Origin: Ignelater luminosus
Lineage: Eukaryota; Arthropoda; Insecta; Coleoptera; Elateridae
Reading direction: 5' to 3'
Assembly (NCBI GenBank): GCA_011009095.1
Contig: VTPC01001043.1
Location: forward strand, 43,264 to 107,263
DNA: 64,000 bases
This document shows positions 10,594 through 22,826 of this stretch, one piece after another; the stretch's first letter is position 1; the number at the start of each line of letters is the position of its first letter. The notes under the pieces are model-generated. The model ran no database searches and had not been told where the DNA came from. It was given only the letters and a program-made list of their open reading frames with translations. The translations under genes were made by a program, and so were the position numbers.

Positions 10594-11436
10594 CTTGAAT
10601 ATGCTATGACGATTGAACACAGGATAGTTGAATTTTTCCTGTTTTTTTATTCACAGTGGTTTATAAGTAATTTTGTTTAATAATGAGGTACAATATGTAA
10701 TAATGTACTGTAAATGTTGATGTATTTTATATTGTTTGATTATTATCGCATCCCTTCAGTTTAAGCTTCCCTTTCTATGAAGTGGATACCTATGCGTCTT
10801 CCCTATTTGAAAGTAAATACAGTAAAACCCGCTTATTGGAGTAACGTTTGGACAAAGCAGAATTATTCCAATAACCGGTATATTCCATTAACCGACTTTA
10901 GGATTGTCAGAATTTTGCAAAACAAAATGAGGTTATTGCACATCGCTTGAGATTTATACTATATAACTTTCAGCGTTATTTATCACAGCTTTAAGTAAAA
11001 TAAAAGTAAGGATACTGTATTAATTATTTATTGAAGCAATTATTAAATCTAATTTAATTACAATGTCCATTAATTAGATTAAAATTGTTTTTACAAAAAA
11101 GGGAAAATTTTTATTTATGGTACCTACATAGAATCAAATTCAAATAAGAGGAAGTAAAAAGAAAGAACCGACAAAATCTTGAAATGCTAAACAACATACT
11201 CTAAAAGAGATTAAAAGCCTTAGAAAAGGCTTAAATACGAGTTTAAGTAAATTTAACAATGGTACAAGAAAAAAAATCCACTCTCAGATGTATTATTAGA
11301 GACTGATAGAATTATGACGCCCTTGTACCGTTATGTTTCAAGAAAGTGACATCAGTCATAAACCATAATTTGTCGACTATTATTATATTCTATTATGCAA
11401 TATTCTTTTAAGCGAAAAAGTTTGTTAAGGATACAA
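10594..11436. other. gene-free interval with a possible transposon end
   Basis: No exon is seen. At 10828 the sequence CAGTAAAACCCGCTTATTGG, followed by an internal partial mirror (ATTCCAATAACCGG), resembles the terminus of a pogo/Tc1-type non-autonomous element. No matching far end was found, so it is not called as an element. Confidence 0.35.
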
Positions 11437-11438
11437 TA

Positions 11439-11678
11439 CACTGACCGGCAAAATTAACGCACAATAAAACAAAGATTAACATTTTTCTAAAGTCTATAAA
11501 GCATTTGTAAAAAAGGGAACAAGAAACAAAGTTGTGTATGTATTTTTTCTATGTAGAAATGTAATTTAATTAAAACCAAGTTACTTTTTATATTCAATAA
11601 ATTTGCATGACAATTATAGCCGTTTGACAACAAGATATCTTTCATTAAAAAAACATACGTTAATCTTCCCCGTCAATG
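11439..11678. mobile_element. 240-bp TA-flanked MITE
   Basis: The left end reads CACTGACCGGCAAAATTAAC, and the reverse complement of the right end reads CATTGACGGGGAAGATTAAC. The similarity is about 80 percent over about 23 bases. Both ends are flanked by TA (11437-11438 and 11679-11680). No coding capacity, consistent with a Tc1/mariner-type MITE. Confidence 0.6.
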
Positions 11679-12341
11679 TAAATAACGAATAAGAAATAAA
11701 GAATAAAAAAGTATTTATTTACTTATTTTTAAAAGTAGCACAGTTACCTAAACGAATTTGAAGTAGAAATAGCATTATCGGAAAAATCCCTTTTTCTGTA
11801 AACCACGCAGGTAATAACCTTTTGTTATATACCATATTATTCTTCCTCTACGGGGTTAGGCTCTGGACGTAAATATGTCTGTCAATTTTAAGTGGAATAG
11901 ACAATTACCCCTGCACGTCTGCATCCCTCAGAAACTTCCTAAACTGGTGCTTAGCGCTTTTAACCTAAGACGACCGATTACGACCAATCGATGTAGTGAG
12001 AGAACGACTAAAAGATAGGCTTGTTTGAAATTTTGACCTATCGAAGACAACCCAATAAATAATTCTGTAAGAGTCCTGCCTAAGAAACGTGTCCTTCACT
12101 AAGTTTCATGCAAAATACAATTTCACTCAAACTGAGGATGATTCTAAATTACTGTTTTTCTTTATATTAATTCCAAAACTTAGTGGAAACTAATTATAAA
12201 AACCTACATAAGATTTCATCGGATGCAGTTGCCCCTGCCACCCCTAACCCCGTGCGCATCACGTTAACGTACTCTGTTGCGTACATCGTCAACACACCTC
12301 AACGCATCTCGTTAGTTCACCCCGTGAGCGTCCTCAACCTT

Positions 12342-12857
12342 ATATAGGATGTTCTTGAGATGGTTTCACAAAATATAACTAATGCATTGTAAGCCTAGAC
12401 AAGTGTTCCTGTAGCATTTGTATAAAGTATTCTTAAATGTTTCTGGGTCCAGTTAGCTATAGAATCTAATTTTGATGTACCGTCTTGTCGATTTATTTCA
12501 ACAACTAATACGTATTTGTCAATATTGCAAATGTCATTGTCCTGCATTTCGTAATTTAGTTAATCTTGAGCTGAAATTTGGTGCACTGTTCCATATTTTA
12601 TTTATTATTTGTTTTTTATTTATTTATTGTTATGTATTATTGTTTATTAACAACTAATTTTTAACTTAATTCTTAAAAAAACATAAGATTAGGCAACCAT
12701 CATAACAACGATGGAATGCGTGTAACGTGACAAACATTCTTCTACTCACTAAAATATATTCTAATACACATCCTGTTTTTCACAAAGCGGCAAATGCAGC
12801 AGCAAGCATGATTTCACAGCCCACTGGACCCAGAAACATTTTATAAACACCTTGTAA
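12342..12857. repeat. MITE-like repeat, related copy at 54.0 kb
   Basis: ATGTTTCTGGGTCCAGT near 12437 is inverted near 12823-12839, and the right side ends in ACACCTTGTA. The left part (GGTTTCACAAAATATAACTA and CTAGACAAGTGTTCCTGTAG) closely matches a stretch at about 54030-54100. The two loci are therefore members of one repeat family with AGGGTGTT-type ends. The small open frame within (12472) shows nothing gene-like. Confidence 0.55.
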
Positions 12858-13549
12858 TTTAAAACAATTACTTTCTAGTTCTGAAGGGCAGAAATCAATT
12901 TTTTGAGAAGCACTGCATTTTAAGTTATCTGAAAAGACTCAATGATTCATTTAATCAAAATAAAAACAAACTGAGACGATCGTAACGTTTAAATGTAATT
13001 TAATCTTTTTCCAGAGTTATAGGGATTCATAACATTGACCTAATGAATTCCAGCTACCATAATTTTGTAATGTAGGTCAGCAAACTTAAGAAAAAAAATT
13101 AATGTTTTAATTGTTTAATCTTCTAAAACTATAGAATTATCCTTAAGAAAAAGGAATTGAGGGAGATAAAAATGCTAATTTAAGTGTGCAAACCATAACA
13201 TACAATACTAATAACAGATGCATCTGATACATGAATCACAAGGTGTGTTTTGAGAACACAACAGATATCTGTCAGTAGGGTACATGTTTATTTCTTTTTT
13301 AAACATATCAAATCTTAATACACTTTTGAGTAATTCCAGCTACTAAGTAAAAGTGGATTACTTACCTACAAAATAATGCACTCGCATACTCGCTTTGTAA
13401 GCTTTTATTTAATATTATGAGCAATGTTTAGTGATGTTTACGTAAATGCGCGTTTTGTTAAAAAGACACTAAAAGTGTTTTAAGAAACCAACAAATTGGG
13501 CCCTATTGATACGTATGTGTTATTCTTACTCTTATCTTATTATACTTGT

Positions 13550-13770
13550 TTAAATATCAGGTTGTTCAGTTTATAACTGTTATTCACACTAAAAAAAGGA
13601 AAAATCAAATTTCAGCAGATGGCAGAAAATTTCTACCCTAAAATTGGGATTATTTTAGTTTCTTATTTAAGTGGTAGTTCCACAAAACAATATTTTTTAG
13701 GTATGTACCAACACTTCAGAATCTATGGTGTAAGTTAGTGAGACCATTTCAGAAACACCCTGCATATTAG
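13550..13770. repeat. dispersed repeat, related copy at 58.95 kb
   Basis: CCCTAAAATTGGGATTATTT and CTTCAGAATCTATGG recur with a few changes, in the same order and spacing, at 58979-59060. The unit ends near ACACCCTGCATATT, a typical end for these AGGGTGT-type insect repeats. Confidence 0.55.
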
Positions 13771-13851
13771 AACCCAAAATATAGATCCTAAGACAGTAGA
13801 ATGTGGTATTCATTGAGGTATCATACTCAGGCTGATATTATTTAATATTTG

Positions 13852-14281
13852 TGATACAATCTGTAAAAAGGTACCTTAAGACAGAAAAGTAAATTTCACT
13901 GTAGATCCAAAAAATGCGACCGCAGTCCAAATTATCAATTTTTAGGTTTCAATCCCAGATGTTTCTGGTAACTTTTGGCAACATTTTAAACTATAAACCA
14001 GTTCTATAGGTTATTGTCTTGCTATTTTACATATTACATTTACATTACATACAATTCCACAGCATCATTTTATAATTAATGACATGCAAAACTTTAAAGC
14101 CGATTTTCTTGAAACTATGATTTTACTAATTAAAATTTTCAAAATGCTGTATCTCGCTCAATCTCTAACAAACCAAGCTGTTTTTTTTAAATACCATCCT
14201 CTAGGTTTGTAGAATAAAATGCATTTAAAAAAATGAAAATTGATTTTTCCAACTTAAGGTACCTTTTTATAGATTGCATCA
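13852..14281. mobile_element. 430-bp inverted-repeat element
   Basis: The 29-base ends 13852-13880 and 14253-14281 are inverted copies with only 2 mismatches (TGATACAATCTGTAAAAAGG in the left end). There is no open frame of note inside. Termini and target duplication are not typical of one superfamily, so the class is left open. Confidence 0.6.
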
Positions 14282-15406
14282 CATTTCATAAACAGCTTAC
14301 TTAACCTAAATACTTCAGCTGATGTTTCCTCTTTTGCTGATGATACTGTAATACAGTGTTAATAAGATACTACTCCCACTGCATAGTGTAGAACATGATC
14401 TAATTATACATAACCTTTAAGAAAACAAAATCTATTACTTTTAGTTGTTATAAATAAATTCATCACTTTGGCAAATTAAAGATAAAAATGAAACGAGAAA
14501 CATTTTATATAGAGCACACTAATAATCTTCTCATATAAATTCGTTAATAAAGAAATTGCAATTAATTTTATTTAAATTAAAATAACTGAAACAAATTCTT
14601 GACTTCAATAGTCAAAAAATTATACACGATGTTAGTGAACTAATAGTAGTCCAGGAAACAGGTGGTAGGGGACATCAATACAAACAGAAAAGTCTTATAC
14701 AACAATGGTCAAATCTCAACGGCTTTCCCAGAAACGATTAATAAAGTTATAAACTTTCATATGTTATTATTCAATAACTAATGAAGATTCTACTTCGAGA
14801 TTTGTTCAGAAGATTGATCTCATCCAGCCTAATAAAAAAGTATTGTACAATTTTTTTTCTAAATTTATTAGTTTAGCGACAAAAGAACAAAATGCATGAA
14901 TGAAATTATTAAGAGAATTGGCAACTCTGCACTAGTTGAAAAGGAAATTTTACTTTCACACTTTCTCTTTCTTTAACTCTTAGTCAAGTCAGATGTTCCA
15001 GTAATTTGCGGGTGGTTTGTTCCTTTTACTGTCAGCTATCTTCTTTCATCTTGGTCAAAGAAGTAAATCCATCTTTGTTTTGCTTTTAAGCTGCTATTAA
15101 CTGCACCCCCTACTAGGTTTACTTACAACGGTACTACTTTAAACTAAAAAAAAAGACAAATTATTTTTACAGAAAATACCTTTAAATTCAAAACATCTGA
15201 ATTTACCAAGAAGATACTGTCGAACAAGTTTTGCAGCCAGCCATGTGATTGCAAATTGCAGAAATTTTAGGTTCAGTTTCTTTTTGTGCGGTGTGGACGC
15301 CTATGACACCCTATTTACAGTTGATGTTGGTACTATTACTTTTCTAACATCTTTATCTTTTCTTCTTTATTTATTTCTGATGTTAACCAGGATTGTTTTG
15401 TACATA
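14282..15406. other. gene-free interval
   Basis: AT-rich sequence between two inverted-repeat elements. No exon, RNA gene or paired repeat was recognised. Confidence 0.4.
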
Positions 15407-15896
15407 AGAGCCGTTTGACACGGTAATATTTCTAGTACAATATTTTAATGTAAATTTAATTTAAGAAAATTTAAAAGCGTGTTGTACAGATTTATAAAAA
15501 TTGATTTAAATTTTGAAGCAAAAACTGAGAATATTTAGAAATCTTTCTATTTATTTGTTAACATGTGTCAATATCTGCGCAGAATGCGAATTTCTGCAAA
15601 CCACACTAAAGATGCTAACGTAACCTTTACTTTCTCTTTAAATTTGCTAATATTAATATTATTGTAGCAACACCAGCTTCAGTACAATATAGATTGATAT
15701 CATTTATATCAATTTTGAATGTTTCAGGATTTCGAATAACCCGTATAACAACTTCAAGAAATTTTTAAGGTTAGAACTGCTAACCACTGTGAACACAGTA
15801 CCCGCGAAATTCAAACATTAACGTCATTTTGGTAATTAAACGTGAGAAAACGCAGGCGCATCAGCAGAAATTGACTCATTTTTGAAATTAAATCTA

Positions 15897-17809
15897 CAGT
15901 GTGTCCGAAAAGTATGGAATATCCTATATATCTCAGTAAATATGCATTTTATGGAAAAATGTTTCCTATAAAAGTTGTTTAGTGTTTAGTTTTACATTAC
16001 AGGGCAATACCAAATAACTATTTTTTAAAAAAACAAAAGCGCAACGAATAATGCTTCAATTTTTTTTAATGGGAAGGTATCCCTTTATTGTACTCATTTG
16101 ATAAAGAATGTTTTTCTCTTTTCAATGATGTAAAACTTTGATACACTTGCACAAGTAAATTTTGATTAAAACGCAAAAAATTGTTTGAATAACGCTTAAA
16201 AGTTTATTTATTCATCTGTTACCATTCCAGATGCGGTCTTTTGAATTTTCAATATTACCTAGTCACATTATGGTCGGTGTGATACACTTTTGTTTGTTGC
16301 AACAATTGAATGCGTCGTAGAAATGTCAATTAATAACCGAACTGAAGGGAAAAGTTATTTGTTTAATTAATTTAAGCATTTTGATTAACGTGAGGATAAC
16401 AAAGTTACAAAAATACGACTTGCTATGGATCATTTATCAGAAAAATATCGTATTGAAATTTTAATGATGCTGGGATATGGAGACAGAAGGAGAACACAGG
16501 AGGAAGTTTGCAATTTGTTTAATAACGTGCACCCCAAATACCATATTTCTCAGTCTACTGTAAGTAAAATTTTGCATCAATTTCATGAGACGAGTTTTGT
16601 CAAAGATCGTCCAAAAACGGGCAGACCTAAAGCTCTAAATAATGAACAACGTGAGAATATAATGTTGGCTGTCGTGGAAAATCCACATGTTTCTATTCGA
16701 AAAATTGCTCATGAACATACTTTGGAGAAATCCACTGCACACGAAGTTCTAAGAAAGGAGAAGTGGCATCCGTATAAACCTTGTATAGTTCAAGAATTAT
16801 TAGAAGATGATTTAGATCGAAGATTGCAATTTTGCAAAGAAATAACACATAGGCTTCAGGAAAATGCAAATTTTCATAAAAATATCCTCTTCACTGATGA
16901 GGCGACGTTTTGTTTAAATGGTACCATTAACAAACAAAACACGCGCTACTGGTCTTCACTAAATCCTGGCTGGTATGTAGAAGGGCACACCCAATATCAG
17001 CAGAAAGTCAATGTCTGGGCAGGAATTATTGGAACCCAAATTCCGGGACCTTTTTTTATAGAACATAATTTAACAGCGGATGCTTATCTAGATTTTTTTA
17101 AGATTTGACTTACTTCCTGCTTTAGCTGTTCTATTTCCTAATGAACTAGATCCAGATGTACATAACAGAATATCATTGCAACAAGACGGGGCTCCTCCTC
17201 ATTTCGGAATTAATGTCCAACAGTTTCTTGATAATACTTTCCCTTATTGATGGATAGGCAGAAAAGGTGCTGTGGGGCCTTCTCAAAAATTAGATTTACG
17301 TCGATATGCCTGAAGATATTGAAACTAAAAGACCGTATTGGAACAGAGATTAGAGCTATCACACCAGAAACGATTCAAAATGCAGTAAACAAATTTGAAA
17401 AACGACTTTATCATTGCCAAGCTGTAAATGGTGCACACTTTGAACACCTTCTATGAACTGTAGAGTGTAGTTATACAAAATTTTCAATTCGTAACAGATG
17501 AGTATTGAAATAAACTTTCAAACAATTTTTTGCGTTTTAATCAAAATTTACTTATGCAACTGTATCAAAGTTTTACATCATTGAAAAGAGAAAAACATTC
17601 TCTATCAAATGAGTACAATAAAGGGATACCTTCCCATTAAAAAAAATTGAAGCATTAATCGTTGCGCTTTTGTTTTTCTAAAAAATAGTTATTTGGTACT
17701 GCCCTGTAGTGTAAAACTAAACACTAAACAACTTTTATAGGAAACATTTTTCCATAAAATGCATATTTACCGAGATATATAGGATATTCCATACTTTTCG
17801 GACACACTG
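15897..17809 (+). mobile_element. Tc1/mariner-type element with 293-bp TIRs
   Basis: The arms 15897-16189 and 17517-17809 are both exactly 293 bases long and nearly identical as reverse complements. The ends read CAGTGTGTCCGAAAAGTATG. TA flanks both sides (15895-15896 and 17810-17811). The total of 1913 bp holds one + strand transposase gene, now broken. Long matching arms with few differences imply a rather young copy compared with the others here. Confidence 0.93.
16425..17456 (+). pseudogene. broken transposase of the 293-bp-TIR element
   Basis: The ATG at 16425 opens 227 codons with two HTH modules (RRTQEEVCNLF, VSIRKIAHEHTL), the linker KWHPYKPCIVQELLEDD, the first catalytic Asp in LFTDEATFCLNG, and the strand motif NVWAGIIG. 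A frameshift near 17100 (DFFKI then stop) is followed in another frame by the second Asp (QQDGAPPHFGINV). Then comes a stop at the WIGRKG motif, and the region that should contain PPRSPDLTPxDFFLWG with the third catalytic residue is missing. The C-terminus resumes at PEDIE and ends VNGAHFEHLL. The enzyme is dead, although the arms are well preserved. Confidence 0.88.
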
Positions 17810-17944
17810 TATAACCGTGTCATGCAGAAAACATTTTTCAAGTTAATTTTGATATTATTTTTGTAGCATGTTTCTTGTAGTAAAATGTACATTAAATTTT
17901 AATGCGTTTTTTATTTAAAAAATATTACCGTGTCAAACGGCTCT

Positions 17945-18487
17945 AAATTATACAAAAATCTATTTGGAAATAAAATATTTATAATTACTTACCTGTTAAG
18001 AGATAAACAATAGTTTTTCTGCAAAATACATATTTTGCTAGAATTTTAATTTTAAGTTAAATTGTAAATTTTTCAAGAGTAATTTAATTCTACCTAAGTC
18101 AAACTGTTAGTTTAGTACTTCTGAGTTTAACACGGGCGATTTTTAGTACCTTAAAATAAATGCAACAAGCAGCTTAACAAACCATAATCCCACTGGCAAG
18201 ATCGTAAAAATCTTGACACTTTCTATTTTACAATAAAAGTACTGTACACCCACTGTAACCTTATAAAAATTTTACTCTGTGCACGTGATAAGATAAAGTA
18301 AAAACTTGCCTGTACAGTCGCTGCAATCAGTAAATAATTTCTATTTATTTTATTCAGTTTTCTAGTTGTTGTTGTTCTCATAAATAATAATTTCTTGTTC
18401 TTGTAAATAATAATCTCTCAGCATTTAGTTTAATTTGAATATTATTTAATCTATTGTATTGTATTATTAACATTTCACGCGAGTTAT
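17945..18487. other. gene-free interval before the gypsy-type remnant
   Basis: No exon seen. A TATA-like CTTATAAAAATTTT lies near 18260, upstream of the retroelement remnant, and could derive from a 5' LTR. No matching 3' copy could be found downstream of 21900, so an LTR is not called. Confidence 0.3.
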
Positions 18488-18499
18488 AGTGCAACAACA

Positions 18500-20275
18500 G
18501 CACGATTGAAAAAGAGCTTTTGGCAATCGTCTGGGCTACAAAATACTTTCGACCGTACCTCTTCGGAAAAAAGTTCAAAATTATCACTGATCATAAGCCC
18601 CTGCAATGGCTGATGTCGTTAAAAGAGCCTAACTCCAGGCTAGTGAGATGGCGATTGAAGCTTGAGGAATTCGAATACGAAGTCGTGTATAAAAAAGGAA
18701 AAGCCAATACTAACGCGGACACACCAAAGAGTTTTTCAGGTATATGGATGAGTTTAACCAACAACTGAAACAGAAATCCTGTGGATGATGACAATATGTC
18801 AACAGCTGTCAACATAACTGAACCCCCTGCATTGCAGGATGTTACAGAAATAAATGCAGAAACTGATAATCTTGCGAGAAGATCATCCGAGGAAATTCTT
18901 ACCGCTAGCGAACCAGAAATCATCCATTCAAGCCATGAAGAACCAATTCAACAAATTCCATCATCCAAAAGAGCACTTAATACATACGACCATCAAGTAA
19001 TAATCGATTTTGTTTTACATTCGCCAACTAAACCTAAAATTCAACAAATATTTCCTACCAAAAGACGATTACTTGTTCAAATTTCAATCAATGACTTAGA
19101 AAATGACATCATTAACTTTTCAAAAATCACCTAGATCCAGATTTCACTCATGCTATTCTTTTTAAAAATGAATCATACGTTCTGCAAATATGCAAAATTG
19201 TTCGGAAAACCTTTAGAAATTCGGTTTTTAAATTGGTAAAGTGTAACACATTATTAGAAGACGTCACCGAAACAGAACGACAGCAAGAAATCATAAGAAA
19301 TTATCATGAAGGTAAATGTAATCATAGAAGCATTTTAGAAACAGAAACGAGAATACGAAGATCCTATTATTGGCCAAAACTTAGAATAGACACTACTCAC
19401 TACATAAATTTTTGCGAAGTGTGTCAAACCAACAAGTATGATAGAAATCCACCCAAACAAAAATTAATGATCACGCCTACACCATCGAAACCTTTTGAGA
19501 TTGTTCATGTTGATACTTTTCAAGTACAAGGCCAAAAGTTTTTGACTATAATCGATACATTTTCTAAATACGCGCAGGCATATCCTCTAACAGGCGCATC
19601 AGGTATCGAAGTTGTCAGAGCATTTGTAATTTTTATGACCCATCATGGTCTGCCAAATTTAGTAATCATGGACAATGGTTCCGAACTAAAAAATTCAGTA
19701 GTCCAAGAATTCTTTAAAACTCATCAGGTAAATACTCATTTTATAACGGTCAATAACCCCCAATCCAATGGTGCAATCGAGAGGTTTCACTCCACTCTCA
19801 TCGAACATCTACGTGTACTAAGGCTTAAGGATAAAGGTAAAATAGATATATTGAACCAAATGCCTTATGCAATTTTAGGGTACAATAATTCGATTCACTC
19901 AGTGACTAAGCAATTGACATCATTAATAGCCATTTAAACTCAACAGATCCATTTAACATAAACATTAATGAAAAATTGTTAAATAACTATATCCAGGAAC
20001 ATCGTGATGCAACTAAAGAAATCTATAAAAGGTTAAACGAACAGTTAGTTAATTAAAAAGAATCTGTTATTGAAAATCATAACAAGAATCGCGAAGATCC
20101 ATTGACCTATAACCCCGATACCGATGTATATAGAAAAATTACCACTAACACTAGAAATAAGTTGCTGCCAAAATTTGCGAAAGAAAAGGTAATAAAAAAC
20201 AAAAAACTGAAGGTTAGAACCTATCATAAACAAAATTTGAAATGTCCACCGGCTAACCAGCCGAAATTGTTGTAG
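18500..20275 (+). pseudogene. gypsy-type pol remnant: RNase H and integrase
   Basis: The RNase H tail begins in the [19 protein letters not shown] motif and continues through [11 protein letters not shown] linker frame (18781-19134) and a frameshift near 19130 precede the integrase. The integrase zinc region shows paired His and Cys (NYHEGKCNH, CEVCQ). The core carries Asp in HVDTFQVQ, Asp in IMDNGSE and Glu in NNPQSNGAIERFH, so the DDE set is visible. Frame is lost near 19930, and the C-terminal part contains further stops. Because reverse transcriptase is absent, the remnant cannot transpose on its own. Confidence 0.85.
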
Positions 20276-20399
20276 ATGCCACCTGGCAACCCTTCAAGAG
20301 GTAACAATAACCAACCTCAACCAGAATTCAGGGATTCTACCGTACAAGCTGGGTCCAGCAAGGATAAAATTTAAAACCCATACATTCATCCGTTACTTT

Positions 20400-21875
20400 A
20401 ACCTAGAACCCATTGGAAATGAAATAGCTCTTATAAAGCAGCATTGCCACAATTTTAGTTTTATTATTTCAAAACGTGAAAATCAATATTTTTCTGAATT
20501 GGACAACCTTCAAAGGGCTATATCATATCAATTATATTCGGCAGAACAAAAATTCAACTCTTTGAGTCCTAACATTCGAGTAAAACGAGGTCTTATTGAT
20601 GGATTAGGAACAATCATTAAAGGTATTACAGGAAATCTAGATTCAAATGATGCCAAACATTACGATCAAGCAATAAATGATTTAGAATTATTGAAAATTT
20701 TAATGAAACAGTTTTTCTAATCAAACATAACCAAGAAGTTATAACCTCTAACTTAAATAGAATACAATTTGAGTTTAAGGATTTAATGTTCAATCTTAAT
20801 GATTATTTAGAAACCAGAAACATTTTGGATCAAATTAATTTAACCTTAAATTTAATTTTACAATTATTAAGTGATATCGAGAATGCAGTCACGTTTGCTA
20901 GATTAAACACACTTCATAGTAGTATTCTAAAAATCGATGAACTTGAATCAATTGTACAAACTGCATTAAATTATTATTCTTCAGAATCATTACTTTTCCC
21001 AAATTTACCAAATAATACATACAGATATTACGACCTTATAGAAATCGAGGCTTATCATTCCAATAATAAAATCGTTTTTGTTCTCCACTTTCCCTTAGTA
21101 CTTCCTGAAATATTTTATTATCACCTGTATTCCATTCCTACCCAAGATGGTACAACAATTATTCCCCCTAACACCTATCTGGTAATGAGCGAAAACTTTT
21201 ACCAATACACATCAATACCTTGCATCCACTTGCACCCTGGATACTACTGCCCAGATGGCAACCTTGTGAACGGAAGAAGATTGCGTTTTTCAGTTGTTAC
21301 AAGTGGAATTTTCAAAAGAAAGTTGTCAACGAACCCCGGTGAAAATCACCAAAAGCATCGTACAACAAATCGACAAATCTCATTACATAGGAATTTTCCT
21401 GAATGAAACGAAAATTCAAACCGCTTGTCGTCATTCGGACCTCACCACGTTAAAGGGAAGTTATTTGATATACCTACCTATAGGATGCCGTTTCCAAACC
21501 AATGATTTTAACTATGTCAACGAGAAGGAAGTCAGCAGAGGTCAGCCAATGCTACTACCTGAAATTAATATTCATCGTGGGACTTCAGTTACCAATCTCA
21601 CCAAGATAATTAAAACTGTAAACCTTGATAAAATTCACCAGCTGCAGAAGGAGCAACAAAATTTAAAACCATTAATACCAATTTACAATAAAAACTCTCC
21701 GATTAATCTTTGGATTATTCCTATCTATGTGATCCTAGTCTTCGCTGGAATCTACCTTATAACATGTTGCATTCGAAGAAACTGGAAAAGGTCGAAACAA
21801 GATGGACCAACTCCCGTTGAAGAGCAGCAGCAACAAGATCTCTCAGCGTGCCCTGTGGCATTTTTCATCCCATGA
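20400..21875 (+). pseudogene. env-like fusion glycoprotein remnant (baculovirus F/errantivirus Env family)
   Basis: Three overlapping frames (about 20400-20720, 20786-21406, 21294-21875) together cover an Env-type protein broken by at least two frameshifts. A furin-type cleavage site RVKR is followed by a glycine-rich fusion-peptide-like segment, the layout of the family shared by baculovirus F and insect errantivirus Env proteins. Near the C-terminus is one hydrophobic span (about 21703-21765) followed by a basic, Gln-rich tail. The upstream part has no recognisable intact signal peptide. It is an old, non-functional copy. Confidence 0.75.
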
Positions 21876-21910
21876 AATACGCCACGATTTGGGAATGGAG
21901 GAATAACAGT

Positions 21911-22826
21911 GCAACAACCTATATAATATAGAATAAAATACTGGAATGTAATATTATATACCTAGTTAGCATTTTCTTTTTATCATTTTAACATGATGTT
22001 TTTATAAAGTTAGTCTGATAATAAATCTTGAACGGATAACACTAAAAGAATTAAAAAGAGAATATTTTTAATTCAGGGTTTTGGAAAATTCGTTTTTTAA
22101 AAACTACCAATCTCATTTGAAACTTATAATTCGCGTGAATAAAATTCTTTTCAATTACACTTGTTGCACATATTGTACTTAGACAACGAAGCTGACAGAA
22201 AGTTTACAAATGGGTACGATCGCAACCAAATGTGCATGTGCAAACTTTCTAAGGTTACAGTGGCTGTACAATAAATACAGTTATAATTTATATTTATTTG
22301 ATAAGAGTAAAGAACAATGATGTACAAAATCTGAAGCATATACAAACAAAAGAAATGTGTTGATGTTTCCAGTTTTACAAATTTCATCAGTACTACAAAA
22401 ACTTGTGTTTACAACTAACAAGCACACATAATCAATTACAATTTTACGATACTTAAATCTGCGAATAATACGCATATTTATTGTTAAAGTGAAACATGCT
22501 ATTTTCTTTCTTTTCCTCAACTGATAACTCACATCAAAATCATATCGAAACGTACATTCTCAACAAAAACTGCTTAATCTAATTACTCGCAGTGGAACTA
22601 GCCACCAAAAAAACTAAATTCATCAACCAAAAAGACTACAATAGCATAAGCTATGCTACAATCTACAACTATTAATGTTTTCACTTCTTTATACAACAGG
22701 GGCTGTTTTGAAATTCTGTGTGGAATTTCAGAAATGATTAAAAATTTTTTAAATTAATCTAATAATAAATACAGTACGACTCACTTAATAAAACAAGTGC
22801 TTGGTGCAAGTTAATAAAGTCTCTTA
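21911..22826. other. intergenic, including the probable calnexin 3' UTR
   Basis: No exon seen. On the - strand an AATAAA occurs at 22293-22298, about 530 bases beyond the calnexin stop codon, and could serve as its poly(A) signal. The short - strand frames at 22151-22532 show no domain. Confidence 0.3.

Larger units (their letters stand above)
15407..17944. mobile_element. outer inverted-repeat pair enclosing a Tc1/mariner-type element
   Basis: AGAGCCGTTTGACACGGTAA at 15407 belongs to a 25-base segment repeated exactly in inverse orientation at 17920-17944. Looser symmetry continues outside (TTGTACATAAGAGCC against TTGTATAATTTAGAGCC). The inner transposon 15897-17809 lies off-centre between them. 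The likeliest reading is an older fold-back or MITE-like element of about 620 bp that later received the inner transposon. Confidence 0.55.
18488..21910 (+). mobile_element. Ty3/gypsy (errantivirus-like) endogenous element remnant with env
   Basis: From left to right: the RNase H end of pol, a linker, integrase, and an env-like gene. This is the order of insect env-bearing gypsy elements (errantiviruses). gag, protease and reverse transcriptase are gone. An 11-base word (AGTGCAACAAC) occurs at 18488 and at about 21909. The second occurrence follows a purine-rich GGGAATGGAGGAATAAC, which would fit a polypurine tract and 3' LTR start, but no LTR pair is demonstrable. Several frameshifts and stops make every gene defective. 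Confidence 0.8.

Noticed and set aside
18200-18487. 5' LTR of the gypsy-type element
   Set aside because: A TATA-like site and an 11-base word shared with 21.9 kb exist, but no extended LTR pair could be matched.
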